From assembly GCA_964017185.1 (NCBI GenBank), contig OZ024869.1, positions 56,756,761-56,820,760 on the forward strand: a stretch of DNA of 64,000 bases, read 5' to 3'. Source of the stretch: Rugalucina vietnamica (lineage: Eukaryota > Mollusca > Bivalvia > Lucinida > Lucinidae). The notes under the pieces were generated by a model. It had not been told where the DNA came from, did no database searches, and saw nothing but the letters and a program-made list of their open reading frames with translations. The position numbers were made by a program, and so were the translations under genes. Positions 1 through 10,727 of this stretch are shown here, piece after piece; positions within the stretch are counted from its first letter, which is position 1, and every line of letters starts with the position of its first letter.

Positions 1-94
1 CGCCACAGGACTTTTGTTAAGTTTTGTAATTATGTCGGTGCATGTGTGATGAAATTGTTGAGCATGCAAGTGCTTGTGTGTTGAGAAATAAGAT

Positions 95-141
95 GACGTG
101 TGTGAGGCGACTAAATAGGGAATGCGCTTAAGTAGGGAAAA
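95..141 (+). repeat. Left arm of a long-range inverted repeat
   Basis: This stretch contains AGGCGACTAA followed by TGCGCTTAAGTAGG and is matched in inverse orientation at 6893-6941. A further GCGCTTAAGTAGGAAA copy lies at about 193-209. The similarity runs over about 47 bp with several mismatches. The arms face outward as terminal inverted repeats would, but no target duplication was found, so two independent insertions of one family in opposite orientation are equally possible. Confidence 0.5.
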
Positions 142-247
142 CCCGTCAAGGTGAAGACATAAAATTGCGCTCATCTCGGAAATTCGTTCACTGCGCTTAA
201 GTAGGAAACGCTAGAAAACTTAAGGCAAATCCTTCCAGTGTTTCATA

Positions 248-502
248 TGAGCCGCGTTATGAGAAAACTGACTTCTATATATGATCATCCTTCTGGGAAA
301 ACCAACAATGTGGTTTCCGAACAGGTCTGACACAAACCGGCCTGTAGAGCTTCAGAAGCAGGCTAGAAGCTTGAAATTTTTGGAGTTAAGTAGGAGAGGA
401 TTCGAAAACAAAGGTGCTGATCAGCTTCGCAGTTACCGCGAAGCTGATCTGCGCCTTTGTTTTCGCCGATGCAGATTGTTGTTTTTCCCATGAGGCGGCT
501 CA
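248..502. mobile_element. Fold-back MITE with TGAGCCGC termini
   Basis: The element begins TGAGCCGCG and ends GGCGGCTCA, and is flanked by TA on both sides. A large internal palindrome surrounds the centre near 432-437, with GATCAGCTTCGC on one arm and GCGAAGCTGATC on the other, flanked by CAAAGG and CCTTTG. A second copy in the opposite orientation lies at 19486-19725. No transposase is encoded; the short open frame across it is a by-product of the hairpin. Elements with similar ends are familiar to me from bivalve genomes. The TA flanks suggest, but do not prove, a Tc1/mariner-type origin. Confidence 0.75.
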
Positions 503-2115
503 TATGCGACAGTATATTACTATATTAGCATAGATTATCTGAGCAGCTGATCAGTGCTTGTGTTACAATACAAAAGTAGAAAGTATACAATCACTCTGTG
601 TATCAAGAGTGCTCAGTCAACTTCTGTGGCTGTGCAACATATTTTGTGTCTAACCTGACCGGATACAATAAAGAGATCATTTAACGCTCGCGGCTTAAAA
701 CAAAATAATAGTATTGTTATCAGCATCTTTGCGATAATGCAGCAAGTTTGTTGCCACCCCCCCCCCCCCCCCACCTTTTAGTCATGTAATGGGTGATTAT
801 TGTAAACTGTTTGTTTGTTTGTTTGTTTGTCGTTTGTTTGTTTCAATTACTGAAATAACCACATAATCTTTCTGAACTACATGTGCATGTATCTTCTATA
901 CCTGCTTTGCCGATATAGTTTAAAGTTCGATCGTTCTGCCTCTATGATGATATTTCCCGATTTGGCACTTTAGGTCCCGATGGGCATTTCGAGTTCTTGG
1001 TTGCCTATAAAATATTGGCAATAATTATAGTTTCAACGAAGATGTTTGGTATTTTTATTACATATTTCGGAATGTCTGTTCATCTACCCACCAGAGTCGT
1101 AGACAAACATAACGCTAATGCCGTAGTTTGCCGACTAATTTATGACCCTAGTAGCCGCAGTCATTTTCATTTGGTTTGTTTGTTTTCAATGATTGATTAA
1201 TATCCCTCTCAACTTTTTTGGTCTGAACCTAAGCTTCATGGATAGTAGCAGCTGCCTCAAATATACATGAAAACCATACAGTTTATTACAACGGAATGCC
1301 TAAATAAATACCTATCATTAATTAGTTGGAGGGGCTTCAACTCGAGAATAACTATCATTTTCAGACCACGTCCTGGCACATGGTAACAAATGATTTATAT
1401 TAAAATATTAAATAAAATCATGTGTAAATATGTGAAAGTTTATTTTTAATAACATAACAAAGATCCGCTTGTGCAGCATTAAATGTGTTTGCTGCTAACT
1501 GTGTAGGTTGTGTATTTCGCTTGTGTGGCATTGTGGCATTATGGCAAAACTTCGAAAAGCCACTGCAGCAGTGCAATTCCTTTAAAAGTAATCCCTTATA
1601 CAGGTTTTTGTTGGTTACAGACAATTCGCAGGCGATAAGCCAGTGGTTAGCTGATATTAAATCGGTGTGTTAATTACAATTTTAGCTGCACCATTGAAAC
1701 ACTGGTATTTTATTGATGTAAACAATCGGAGAGGCAGAACTGCTTATCATGTATAATGTCACATAAATCCAACCACCATCCATTTTGACTCTGCCTAAAT
1801 GCCGATTCAAAGACACACTAGAAAATTCGCCAGAAAAAAAAAAGAATCTGTGATCATATTCAACAACGTGTCAGCTTGATTCCTCCAAAATAAATAACGA
1901 CAATGACCATTTTAACGAATATTTTGCATAGAATATCAGGCTGAGTGTGCCCGGTTCCAAAAGTATTGCATCACTTTTCTAAATCAACATCACGCAAATA
2001 TTTCCTTGTAATGTAAACCCCTTATACCCAACTTTTATGTACTGACCCTGGGGGTATACAACCCTAGGTATACATATTTTCTTCTTTTTGATCCAAAATA
2101 TTCATAATTTGTTTA
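503..2115. other. No gene recognised; simple repeats
   Basis: Unique AT-rich DNA. It contains a run of 16 C at 757-772 and a (TTTG)n tract at about 809-842. The few short open frames show no recognisable domain. Confidence 0.6.
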
Positions 2116-2242
2116 TTGGTTTAAAGGCTTAACGTCCCATTCAACAATTTTTCAGTCATGTCGGGACGGAACTAATTATAAATTGTGGGTACTCGTTAGA
2201 ACCGCCTCGCTGCGGCGGTTATAACGTGTTCCCACAATCAAT
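2116..2242 (-). repeat. SINE tail fragment followed by a hairpin
   Basis: TTAACGTCCC and GTCATGTCGGGACG (about 2131-2167) form the minus-strand version of the tail shared by the SINEs of this window. Directly after it, 2182-2239 form a long imperfect hairpin: ATTGTGGG pairs with CCCACAAT, and AACCGCC pairs with GGCGGTT around a short loop. The hairpin could be a small fold-back insertion or part of a SINE variant. Confidence 0.55.
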
Positions 2243-2275
2243 GTTTCGGGCAAACATCTTAAAAATTATTATGTC

Positions 2276-2277
<2 letters not shown>

Positions 2278-2308
<31 letters not shown>
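2278..2308. repeat. Poly(T) tract
   Basis: A run of 31 T, possibly the reverse-oriented tail of a retroelement. No element body could be assigned to it. Confidence 0.8.
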
Positions 2309-2526
2309 CAAAATTATTATAACGAATTTTTTCAAATGAAACTTTGGAATTTTATAGCTCAAGAAAAACATGTGTATTGCATGGGCATGTTTTCGTATGC
2401 GATATTAAAGCAAATATTCGACGTTGCTCTAAGGAAAGCAGAAATGATGGAATGATCCAAAATGCTCAATTTATTGTATCAAAAGCGATGAGCCATGTAT
2501 ACCCTTTACATCCACTGTATTACCAG

Positions 2527-2822
2527 TTTGTTTCTTTGTTTGAATAAATCCAGCCAACAGCCAATGTCATGTCGGGACGTCGCCTCCACTTTATTGGACT
2601 CTTACCCAAAATGAGGATGTCATGACATCCAACAAGTGCTTCAAATATAACCATCCGACAAAGCCAAAAGGGCTTATATGTGCGGACGGCTCGATTTGGA
2701 AGCACATTTCCTGGGCAGGCTCAGACACGAGCGATTCATCAGTAATCAGATAGCTAGTCAGCATCGTACAAGCTTTGCCGCGAGGCACAAGCAGCCCATC
2801 TATTTCTTTAAGCCCCAATGGG
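2527..2822 (-). mobile_element. tRNA-derived SINE, inverted copy 1
   Basis: Read on the minus strand it has a tRNA-like head, with a TGGTTAACCGCTCAGG-like A box and a GGTTCCAAGTC-like B box in the better copies. It then has a middle region and a tail with CCCGACATGAC and TGTTGGCTGG. The same family recurs at 2885-3170, 14226-14495, 16379-17195, 21640-21790, 29577-30008 and 52545-52640. This copy and the next face each other and could form a large hairpin, with about 60 bp of satellite between them. Confidence 0.65.
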
Positions 2823-2884
2823 CAGGCCCCGTCCTACCGTTACATCCCCTATATTACAATAACTGGTCCCTACCCTACCGTTTT
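2823..2884 (+). repeat. Satellite units inside the SINE inverted pair
   Basis: About one and a half units of the 41-bp repeat of 3205-5632 (CTACCGTTACATCCCC and AACTGGTCCCTA) lie exactly between the two inverted SINE copies. The array sequence was therefore present on both sides of, or carried into, this structure. Confidence 0.6.
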
Positions 2885-3170
2885 GGGCCCCGCCTATTGG
2901 GGCTTAAAGAAATAGATTGGCTGCTTGTGCCTCCAGGCAAAGCTTGAACGATGCTGACTGTCTACCTGATTCATGGTTAACCGCTCAGGTCTGAGGCTGC
3001 CCAGGAAAAGTGGTTCCAAGTCACACATACGAGCCCTTTCGGCCTTGTTGGATGGTTACATTTGAAGCACTTGCTGAATGTCATTACATCCTCATTTTGG
3101 GTAAGAGTCTCATAAAGTGGATGCAACGTCCCGACATGACCTTAGTTGTTGACTGTGACGTAAAGCATCA
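2885..3170 (+). mobile_element. tRNA-derived SINE, inverted copy 2
   Basis: This is the reverse complement of the 2527-2822 copy: GGGGCTTAAAGAAATAGATT, then GCCTCCAGGCAAAGCTT, then the tRNA-like head ending in GTGGTTCCAAGTC. The tail is CGTCCCGACATGAC followed by GTTGTTGACTG. Open frames crossing it have no protein meaning. Confidence 0.65.
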
Positions 3171-3204
3171 ACGAAAACAAATTCTCATCGTTAAGTTCAC
3201 TATA

Positions 3205-5632
3205 TTCAAAGTATTGGTCCTTGTCCTATCGGTACATCCCTCATATCACAAGTACTGGTCCCTATTATACCGTTATCTCCCTTATACCCTTTTTCTACCA
3301 TTAACTCCCTATCCTATATTACAAGTACTGGTCCCTGTATCAAAAGCGCTTTGTCCCTGTACTACCGCTAGCTCCACTATATCACATGTACTGGCACCTG
3401 TTCTAGCGTTAACTTCCCTTACATCACAATCACTGGTCCCGTTTCTACCGGTGCATCCCCTATATCACCGCATATCTCCTAAATTAATACTACTGGTCCC
3501 TGTCATACCGGTACATCCCCTACGCCACAAGCACTGGTCCCTGTCATACCGGTACATCCCATATATTACAAGTACTGGTCCCTGTCCTACCATTACATCC
3601 CACACACACGGATATATTTCACAATTATAAGTCCCTGTACTACCGCTACAACACCTATATTGCAAGTACTGATCCATATCGAACCATTACCACCCCTATA
3701 TCACAAGTACTGGTCCCTGTCGTACGGTTACCTCCCCTATATCACAAGTACTGGTCCCTAAACTACCGTTATCTGCACTAATTCACAAGTACTGGCCCCT
3801 ATCATACCGGTACATCCCCTATATCACAAGTACTGGTCCTTGTCCTATCGGTACATCCCCTTTATCACAAGTACTGCTCCCTATCCTACCGGTACATTCC
3901 AGATATCACAAGTACTGGGACCTGCCATATCGGTACATCCCCTAAATCACAAGTACCGGACCCTGTCATACCTGTTCCTGGCCTATATTACAAGTACTGG
4001 TCCCTATCCTACAGTTAACACCCGTATATCACAAGTACTGGTCCCTATCCTACAGTTAACACCCGTATATCACAAGTACTTGACCATGCCGTACCAGTAT
4101 ATCCCGTATATCACAAATACAGGTCCGTGTTCTACTTGTACATCACCTAAATCAAATCTATTGGTCCCTGTTCTACCGTTTCATTCTCAATATCACAAGT
4201 ACTGGTCCCTATTCCACCGGCACATTCCCTAAATCAAATCTATTGGTCCCTGTCTTACCGGTACATCCCATATGTCACATGTACTGGTCCCTGTCCTACC
4301 GGTTCATCCCCTATATCACAAGTATTGGCCCCTTTCCTACCGTTACATTCCACTATATCACAAGTACTGGTCCATGCCCTACCGGTACATCCCCTTTATC
4401 ACAAGTACTGGTCTCTGTTCTAACGGCACATCCCCTTAATCCGACTACTGATCCCTGTCCTACCGATACACCCCCTATGTCACAAGTACTGGTCCCTATA
4501 CTACCGTTTTCTGCCCTATTTCACAAGTACTGGCTCCTATCATACCGGTACATCACCTATAACACAATACTGGCCCCTGTTCTAACTGCACATCCCCTAA
4601 ACACAAATCTACTGGCCCCTGTCCTACCGATACATTCTACATGTCACATGTACTTGCCTCTATCTTATCGTTACATCCCCTTAATCACAAGTATTGGTCA
4701 ATGTCCTACCAGTATATCCCCTAAACCAAAGAACTGGACACTGTCATGCCGGTACATCCCGTATATGTCAAGTACTGATCCCTGTCCAATCGTTACCTCC
4801 ACTATTTTACAAGTACTTGTCCCTGTCCTACCGGTATATCACCTATATCACAAATACTGGATCCTACCCTACCGGTATATCTCCTAAATCAACAGTACTG
4901 GTCCCCGCCTGCCGTTATATCCCCTATATCACAATTACTGACCCCTGTCCTGCCGTTCTATCTAAATTGAATGTACACTCTGTGCTACTGTTATATCCCC
5001 TATGTCACAAGTATCCTACCGGTACATCCTCTATATCACAGTTCTGGACACCGCCATATAGGTACAAACCCTATATTACAAACACTGGTCCCCGCCATAG
5101 CCGGGTACATCTCCTATATCACGAGCTGGTCCCTGTCCTATCGGTACTTCCTACTGGACCCAGCCCTCCAGATATATCCCCTATATCACACGTACTGGTC
5201 CCTGTCCTTCCGGTATATCCCCAATATAACAAGCACTGGACCCTGTTCTACCGGTACATCCCCAATACCACAGTACTGGACCCTGTCCTACAGGTACATC
5301 CCCTATATATCAAACACTGGTCTTTGTCCTACCAGTACATCCCGTTTATCACAGTAATTGCCATGTTCTACCCGTTCATCCCCTATATCACAGTACTTGC
5401 CCTGTTCTACTGGTACATCCCCTATATTACAGTACTTGCCCTGTTCTACCGGTGCATCACCGTTATATCAAGTACTTGCCCTGTCCTACCGGTACATCCC
5501 CTATATCAAAAGTACTGGACCTGCGCTACCGGCACACCCTCTATGTCACAAGTACTGGACCCTGCCATACCAGTACATCCCCTATATCACAAGTACTGGT
5601 CCCTGTCCTACTGGTATATCCCCTGCCCCTTG
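3205..5632 (+). repeat. 41-bp tandem satellite array
   Basis: About 60 head-to-tail units, core CTACCGGTACATCCCC then TATATCACAAGTACTGGTCC. The period is 41 bp, with unit divergence and occasional small indels. The consensus has no stop codon in any of the three plus-strand frames. As 41 is not a multiple of three, one frame reads the three phases in turn. This gives several long overlapping open frames, with a 41-residue protein period in the longest (4694-5746). The minus-strand unit contains TAG. I treat these frames as by-products, not genes. No promoter, splice site or conserved domain supports translation. Confidence 0.9.
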
Positions 5633-5984
5633 TACGCTCGTACGTGTGATGAAATATTTTATAATCAACTGGACAACATTTTTGGTTTTAAGCGTCATAC
5701 GCCTGCATTACAAAATGTTATTTTCAGCTTTTATTTCATGTCGTAGGTATAAAATGTAATCCGTAAGTTCTAAACATGAAGGTAGACAAACAATTTCAGA
5801 GGAGACGGGGAAGAGGAACTGGTGTCGGAGTATGTTATAAACTCTCAGTGTGCCTGTTGGTTTTTCTAAGCTAAAACGGAGGGGGGGGGTTACAATGTGT
5901 GCCCATGGCTGTCTTTGCTTTCCTTAACATTGCATGACCACGAATTGAGCGTTTGCTGGCATTTATGTATTATTATGTATTTAT
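5633..5984. other. No gene recognised
   Basis: Transition from the satellite array to unique DNA, with a run of nine G at about 5881-5889 and a short TATTTATG repeat near 5965. Nothing else is visible. Confidence 0.6.
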
Positions 5985-6290
5985 GTATTTATGTATATGA
6001 TTGAACAGTATGCATGCTTTGTGACTGACCTCTTCTAAAGCATGAAAAGGTAAAAGTAAGCAATAATCCGGAATGGTCAAATCGAATCCAGCCCCACCCT
6101 GAAACCCAAGGTGGGAAAACGACTTATACAAAAAGAACATATTACAATGTGCACGAGCAGCTATTTCCCCAAAGGAGCCCACTAATTTACTGAACTTAAC
6201 TAAATGTATGAATACGCACGTAAAATACACAGAACGCGCACATAGTCTACACCTAAACATAAGCCAAATACGTGTAGAGCCACAAAAAAA
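5985..6290 (-). mobile_element. Penelope-like element 3' UTR fragment
   Basis: In reverse complement this matches, with divergence, the untranslated region downstream of the reverse transcriptase at 26450-26700. Shared landmarks are TTAAGTTnAG, then GGGAAATAGCTGCTC, then TTCCCACCTnGG, then TACTTnTACCTTTTnATG. A third copy is at 55640-55975. No coding part is present, so this is a dead 3'-end insertion. Confidence 0.6.
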
Positions 6291-6892
6291 AGGCTTTAAA
6301 GTATCATCGTTGCTGGGACCCCTTTATTATTGCCTAACCTTATCTGCAATTAACATCATTTTAATAGTTCGATGAACATCCGTGGTTATCATCACCGGAC
6401 AAACAAATAAATCGAGATAAAACGTAATGATGATTGAAAAAAGATGAGTTGCAGATAAAATGTGTTGCCTGTCAACTGAAGATCCATGGAAAACAAACAA
6501 GAATACTGAAAATCTTGAACAAAGAAACTTAACTGTATTAATAAAAATAACTCAGCCACGGCATGAGAATGTCTGCATTGTGCATATAAAAATAAAAATA
6601 CTGCGCGTAGCTTAGCGACGTTACAACCTTTATTACAGAGACAGTGCCTTAATCATAAAGTAGGAGCCTCTTACCCTGTTCTTTAGCTGTGCACGTTTGT
6701 GTTGGATAGGGTCGAAAACGTTTGAGATAGGTTTCCTCAAGACACGGCGTATTGATGTCCTAACAAGTTGCAATTATAAGTCCGACTTGTATTTTCTTTT
6801 CCAAGTCAGTCGTTTTCCCACTTAGTCGCATTCCCCACTTAGTCGCATTTCCCATTTAAGCGCCTGACGGACGGTTTCCTAGATAGTCGCAA
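6291..6892. other. No gene recognised; repeated CACTTAGTCGCA motifs
   Basis: The stretch 6810-6870 carries tandem-like copies of CCCACTTAGTCGCATT and TTTAAGCGCC, the same motif family as the inverted-repeat arms. The remainder is unique. Confidence 0.55.
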
Positions 6893-6941
6893 CTTTTTTC
6901 CTACTTAAGCGCATTTCCCACTTAGTCGCCTAACAGACGTG
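6893..6941 (-). repeat. Right arm of the long-range inverted repeat
   Basis: CCTACTTAAGCGCATT then CTTAGTCGCC, the inverse of 95-141. See the left arm for interpretation. Confidence 0.5.
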
Positions 6942-7384
6942 CGCTATTAAATTGGATTATAGTGAGGAAGAGGTGCGCAGCGTCAACCTCACTCACTCGT
7001 CCTCACCCAACTGTGCCCAGAGGCAAGACAGAGGTCAAGACGTCTGGAGTTGGGTTGGGATGCAGTGGATGACCGTAACATAAGATTTTTGGGGCTTGCA
7101 TTTGCACAAATACGTATAGAGGCCTAGGCGCTAGGCATATTTTGCGAAAATTTGCTGGTTTAAAAAGGGGTAGGGTTAAAGTTCTACAATACAGATGGGT
7201 CAGTGAAAGATGGTTTAAATGATATTATTTTATTGTGAGGCAAATGAATTCATGCTTTAATAGGAGAAATCGGATTGTTCACCAGATTGGACAGAGCTAT
7301 TTTGAAGTATTTCAAGTATCGTGGATTTAGCGAAATCAACTAACAATGCTCTAAACGCTGTGGACGACTGCTAGTTAAGACCCT
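6942..7384. other. No gene recognised
   Basis: Unique DNA; no coding frame, RNA gene or repeat was recognised. Confidence 0.5.
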
Positions 7385-7645
7385 GATGCCACAAGTTTCA
7401 AGATCATAGGCCTTTTGTTTCTGGAGAACAAGATTTTTAAAGGTTTTGGCTAATGTATTTATAGTCCTGGCGGCCATCTTGGTCATGTGACCCGGACCAT
7501 TTATATAAACTTTTGTTCCCCTTCCTAAGCATGCGATATTTGGCATTGATTGGCCAAGGGGTCTCAGCGGAGATGTTTGAATATTCTGGAACGACGACGA
7601 CGCCATCCTATAAACTCACCTATGATACTTCGGCTCAGGTAAGCT
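7385..7645 (-). mobile_element. Modular repeat (AGCTCACC family), 5'-end fragment
   Basis: A minus-strand copy of part of one module plus the 5' end of the family described at 31647-33570. Landmarks are ATAGGCCTTnTG, GGCGGCCATCTTGGTCATG, TTTGGCATTGATTGGCCAA, a short CGACGACGACG run, and finally CGGCTCAGGTAAGCT. It is about half a module long and diverged. Confidence 0.75.
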
Positions 7646-7849
7646 AATGCTTAGTCCTTGACACTGTCCTGTGCCGACATCAAAGTTAGGTTTCACGATG
7701 TGCATATTATGTTGTTGTAAGTTTTCAGGAAATAGTTGAAATATAAGGAATAGTTTGACAATTTTCATATACTATAGAAACGTCAACAAAGTCCACTCTG
7801 ACAGACATACAAAAAGGAAACGATCTGAACCTTAGGCGTTTAATGACAA

Positions 7850-7853
7850 TCTT

Positions 7854-7888
<35 letters not shown>

Positions 7889-8170
7889 TGATGATGATGA
7901 TGATGATGATGATCTCTATACTTTATGAGGATAACGTATTTTGCATGAATGCTAGTCTTCCATACTGTACTCGAGTGAATATAGACATTGGTTATTACCG
8001 TACCTGCGATGTAAATGGTGACCTATTTTGGGAGATTAGAAACCAGTTCATGCCCTACAATGCTGAGTACCAAGTAGGGTAGCCATTGGTACCATTTTTA
8101 CACCTTCGGACCAGGACGCGAACACCAGTGACGACCCACCGCTCCCGAAGCCGCACGTTCTAACATAATG
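7850..8170 (-). mobile_element. tRNA-derived SINE with (ATT)n tail
   Basis: A minus-strand copy whose tail is the (AAT)n/(GAT)n run at about 7857-7912. The body includes CTTCCATAC, then an AGTGAATATAGACATTG-like stretch, then GGTACCATTTTTA. Its tRNA-like head at the right end is decayed (CCAGGACGCGAACACCAG in place of a canonical B box). The same family is better preserved at 30012-30385. The 79-codon open frame is a by-product. Confidence 0.65.
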
Positions 8171-8789
8171 AGTTGATGATACGTAAGACACTAATAATGG
8201 ATTATTATATTTTAGCAATATCTATGTGTGGGCAGAACCTCACGTGGAACACTCCTTCGTGACTTCAATCCCAGTTGTGACTTGATTCGATTGAGATTAT
8301 TAAGGCAAGGGACGTTCATCTCGCGAAGACTTCCGGGGTACTGGACAAAAAATACACATATCAACTGACACTGCATTTTTAACCACATAATAAAATTATC
8401 GATACACATTAAAAAGCCACCGAACCGCAGGCGCTCAAAAGATTAAGCGTGAAAAGGCAGACATTTTACCACAAGACGAGCTGAAACAAATACGTGAAAA
8501 GATTTGTTACAATGCATTGAAACGTTGATGATAGTATTCGTGTTTTAGAAATTTGTTTCATGAAATATGAAACAGTGTGTTTACATGTCTGCTTTCTACA
8601 AAAAGACAGTAAAACAAATGCTCAGTTAAACGTATCGCATGCCAAAAAGGAAGTTGAAATGAGTTATAGCTACGAGGAGTCTTTTATGTTATATTTTTCG
8701 CAGTTTCACTCGAGCTGAAACGTCCACTTTAGATTCTTCATGAAACGATTATAGATAATCTATAGTGAACCTTTTTCGAAAAGTATATA
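8171..8789. other. No gene recognised
   Basis: Unique AT-rich DNA; nothing supported. Confidence 0.5.
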
Positions 8790-9748
8790 ATCAACAAAAA
8801 GTTAAGGAAAATGTGTTCAAGTGCTTATTGCAATAAATCTAGTGGAAAGTTAGAAATTCAAACTTAAGTATGTTATAAAGTGTCTTTTTATCTTTCCATC
8901 TTTCTTATTTGAACTTGTAGCATCAGCGCAGGCTTCGAGAAACAATGTCAAAGTTGACTAGTTGTCAATCCAGTTTTCACAAAATTGCAATATTGTTTGG
9001 TTTGAGTAAAAAGTGTCAATGTAGACTCTGGCCTTAAAAGCATAGACTTTAAAACATGTTTCCCCATGACTACAAACCAGTGCACGAAACAAGATGTTGA
9101 GGCATGCCATACTGCTTTTCCTGCATAAGCATCATTTCCTTGATGCCAATATCAGGCTGCAAAGCACTACAGCCAACCGACAATTCTTTAATCTGACCAA
9201 CAATATGCCGAATTTGGTGCTGAGAAACCAGCCCCCATTCCTCCTGAAGCACCACAGCATGAGCTTGGAGAGTTTTTGGGACCAGTATTCCACGCCAGAC
9301 CATATCATGCTGTCCCAGAATGTGTAACTCTTGTTCAGCGGGAGGCATGTCTGGTGGGTGGGTTGCCGAGTCCTTGACGTCAACGATGTTACCAACAATG
9401 GTACTGGTGTTGAAAATGCTTTACAACAGGTCTGCTCAACTCAGTGTGTGCACTGTACGGATGTTAATGAGAAAATGTGTCTATGGAGACATGGTCATTG
9501 AGTGAAAAAGCTCCAGTGACAATTCATACACAAATCGAAAAATATGGCAATTTTGTGAAACATGGAGGGACGACCAGTCAACTTTGACATTGGTTTTTAA
9601 AGCTTCTGTAAGAGTCATCATCTCAAATAAGCCCTCATTTGAAAGATAAAAAGACACTTCATAATAATATGGCGTTCAATTTTCATGAAATATAACAGTT
9701 CTTGTGTTACAGGCCCTAAAACACATTTTCCTTAACTTTTTTGTTGAG
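8790..9748 (-). mobile_element. Tc1-like DNA transposon, degenerate
   Basis: Terminal inverted repeats at about 8791-8817 and 9720-9747 share CAACAAAAA followed by GTTAAGGAAAATGTGTT. Looser similarity runs further in, including GAAGTGTCTTTTTATCTTTC on the right side against AAAGTGTCTTTTTATCTTTC on the left. The ends lie next to TA-rich DNA as expected for TA insertion. At about 960 bp it is shorter than an autonomous Tc1 element (around 1.6 kb in the family), and its transposase is broken. Confidence 0.65.
9070..9400 (-). pseudogene. Tc1-like transposase C-terminal remnant
   Basis: The minus-strand translation contains LQEEWGLVSQHQIRHIVGQI and then CSALQPDIGI. This fits the end of Tc1-family transposases, which typically carry an EEW..IPQ..IR.L...M..RC.A motif followed by a GG..Y ending. 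In another minus-strand frame the preceding DNA gives PLNKSYTFWD, comparable to the family's SPDLNPIEHLWD stretch, so at least one frameshift separates the two parts. The last catalytic acidic residue region is only partly recognisable and the N-terminal DNA-binding domain is absent. It is non-functional. Family assignment is inference from these motifs. Confidence 0.5.
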
Positions 9749-10457
9749 TATATATATATTCACAGTGTCATTTTCTATTCACATTTTCATAAATGCAAGA
9801 AACATAACATATCTTTTTAGAATAAATTTGTAAATTTCAATGTTTTTAACACACAGGTTTCATCGATGAATATACAAGTTTCCCTTCTATATAGCATTTT
9901 CAAGTGCAACATTATCGATGACGTAGTTCTGTCTCGCGCCATCCACGCGCCACTAGGTAACTCCGCCTCCATCACACGAAATGACACACTCCACGTATTT
10001 CCGATAATTTATTTACAACCATTTACCAATACGGATAAAGCTCTCCATCGCCACAGCTTGACGTTACACAGTCTGTTTTATCAGGTAATTTATGAAAATA
10101 GGCGGATGTCAAAGTGTGTTCAACGTTAAGGTGAACAATCAGACTCTTACTAAATTACTGCATGAATATTATGCACAGCGCGCAAATACACAAACGGTCA
10201 CAAACACGCGAATGTCGCATTTACATTATACATATATACAAAGTATAGTTCCCGGACGATCGTAGTGCACTTTCGTCACAGATTTACTGCTATAAATATG
10301 AATGACACGCCTGTTCCAATTGGTCAAATACATTCATTTCATTCGTATGTATAACGGTAAACTTGTGACGTAAGTCTACTCCATTCGTCCGAGATCTATA
10401 CACTGTTCACCAATACCGTAAACTGAATGTGATTTCTAGTGTGGAGTAATCGTCTCT
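9749..10457. other. No gene recognised
   Basis: Unique DNA. A TATAAATA string occurs near 10293-10300 with a reversed CCAAT-like ATTGG about 20 bp after it. No downstream exon supports a promoter. Confidence 0.5.
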
Positions 10458-10462
10458 AGTAC

Positions 10463-10622
10463 TGTGACGAGATAGCCTCCCTTGGAAATATGCAAATTTC
10501 AAACTCAAGACTTTGTAAATTGAGTAAGTGTTGGGTATATAGCGCAGTAAACCACCCTTGGTGGATGAGCATGCTTTTCCACCGACGGAGTTTGCTGTGG
10601 CTTGTCACGGCTGCACGTTACA
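10463..10622 (+). repeat. 5' LTR of the TRIM
   Basis: 160 bp, TG...CA ends. A TATATA string in GGGTATATAGCGC (about 10533-10538) could serve as the LTR promoter. Confidence 0.85.
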
Positions 10623-10641
10623 TTTGGTGGCAGCGGTGGGA
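10623..10641 (+). promoter_or_regulatory. Primer-binding-site-like sequence of the TRIM
   Basis: TTTGGTGGCAGCGGTGGGA starts right after the left LTR, where reverse transcription is primed by a tRNA 3' end. The tRNA was not identified. Confidence 0.7.
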
Positions 10642-10713
10642 TGATGTCAACTGCCAGAACGGAGTTGCCTTACCCATGTAGTCCCAAGGCCAAGACTCGG
10701 GACGAGTCTTCTC

Positions 10714-10724
10714 GGAGGGGGAAG
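10714..10724 (+). promoter_or_regulatory. Polypurine tract of the TRIM
   Basis: GGAGGGGGAAG ends 3 bp before the right LTR, the usual place for plus-strand priming. Confidence 0.65.
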
Positions 10725-10727
10725 TAA

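Noticed and set aside
3010..5759. Series of open frames of 65-350 codons read as proline- and tyrosine-rich proteins
   Set aside because: They are translations of the 41-bp satellite in shifting phases; the unit lacks stops in all three plus frames.
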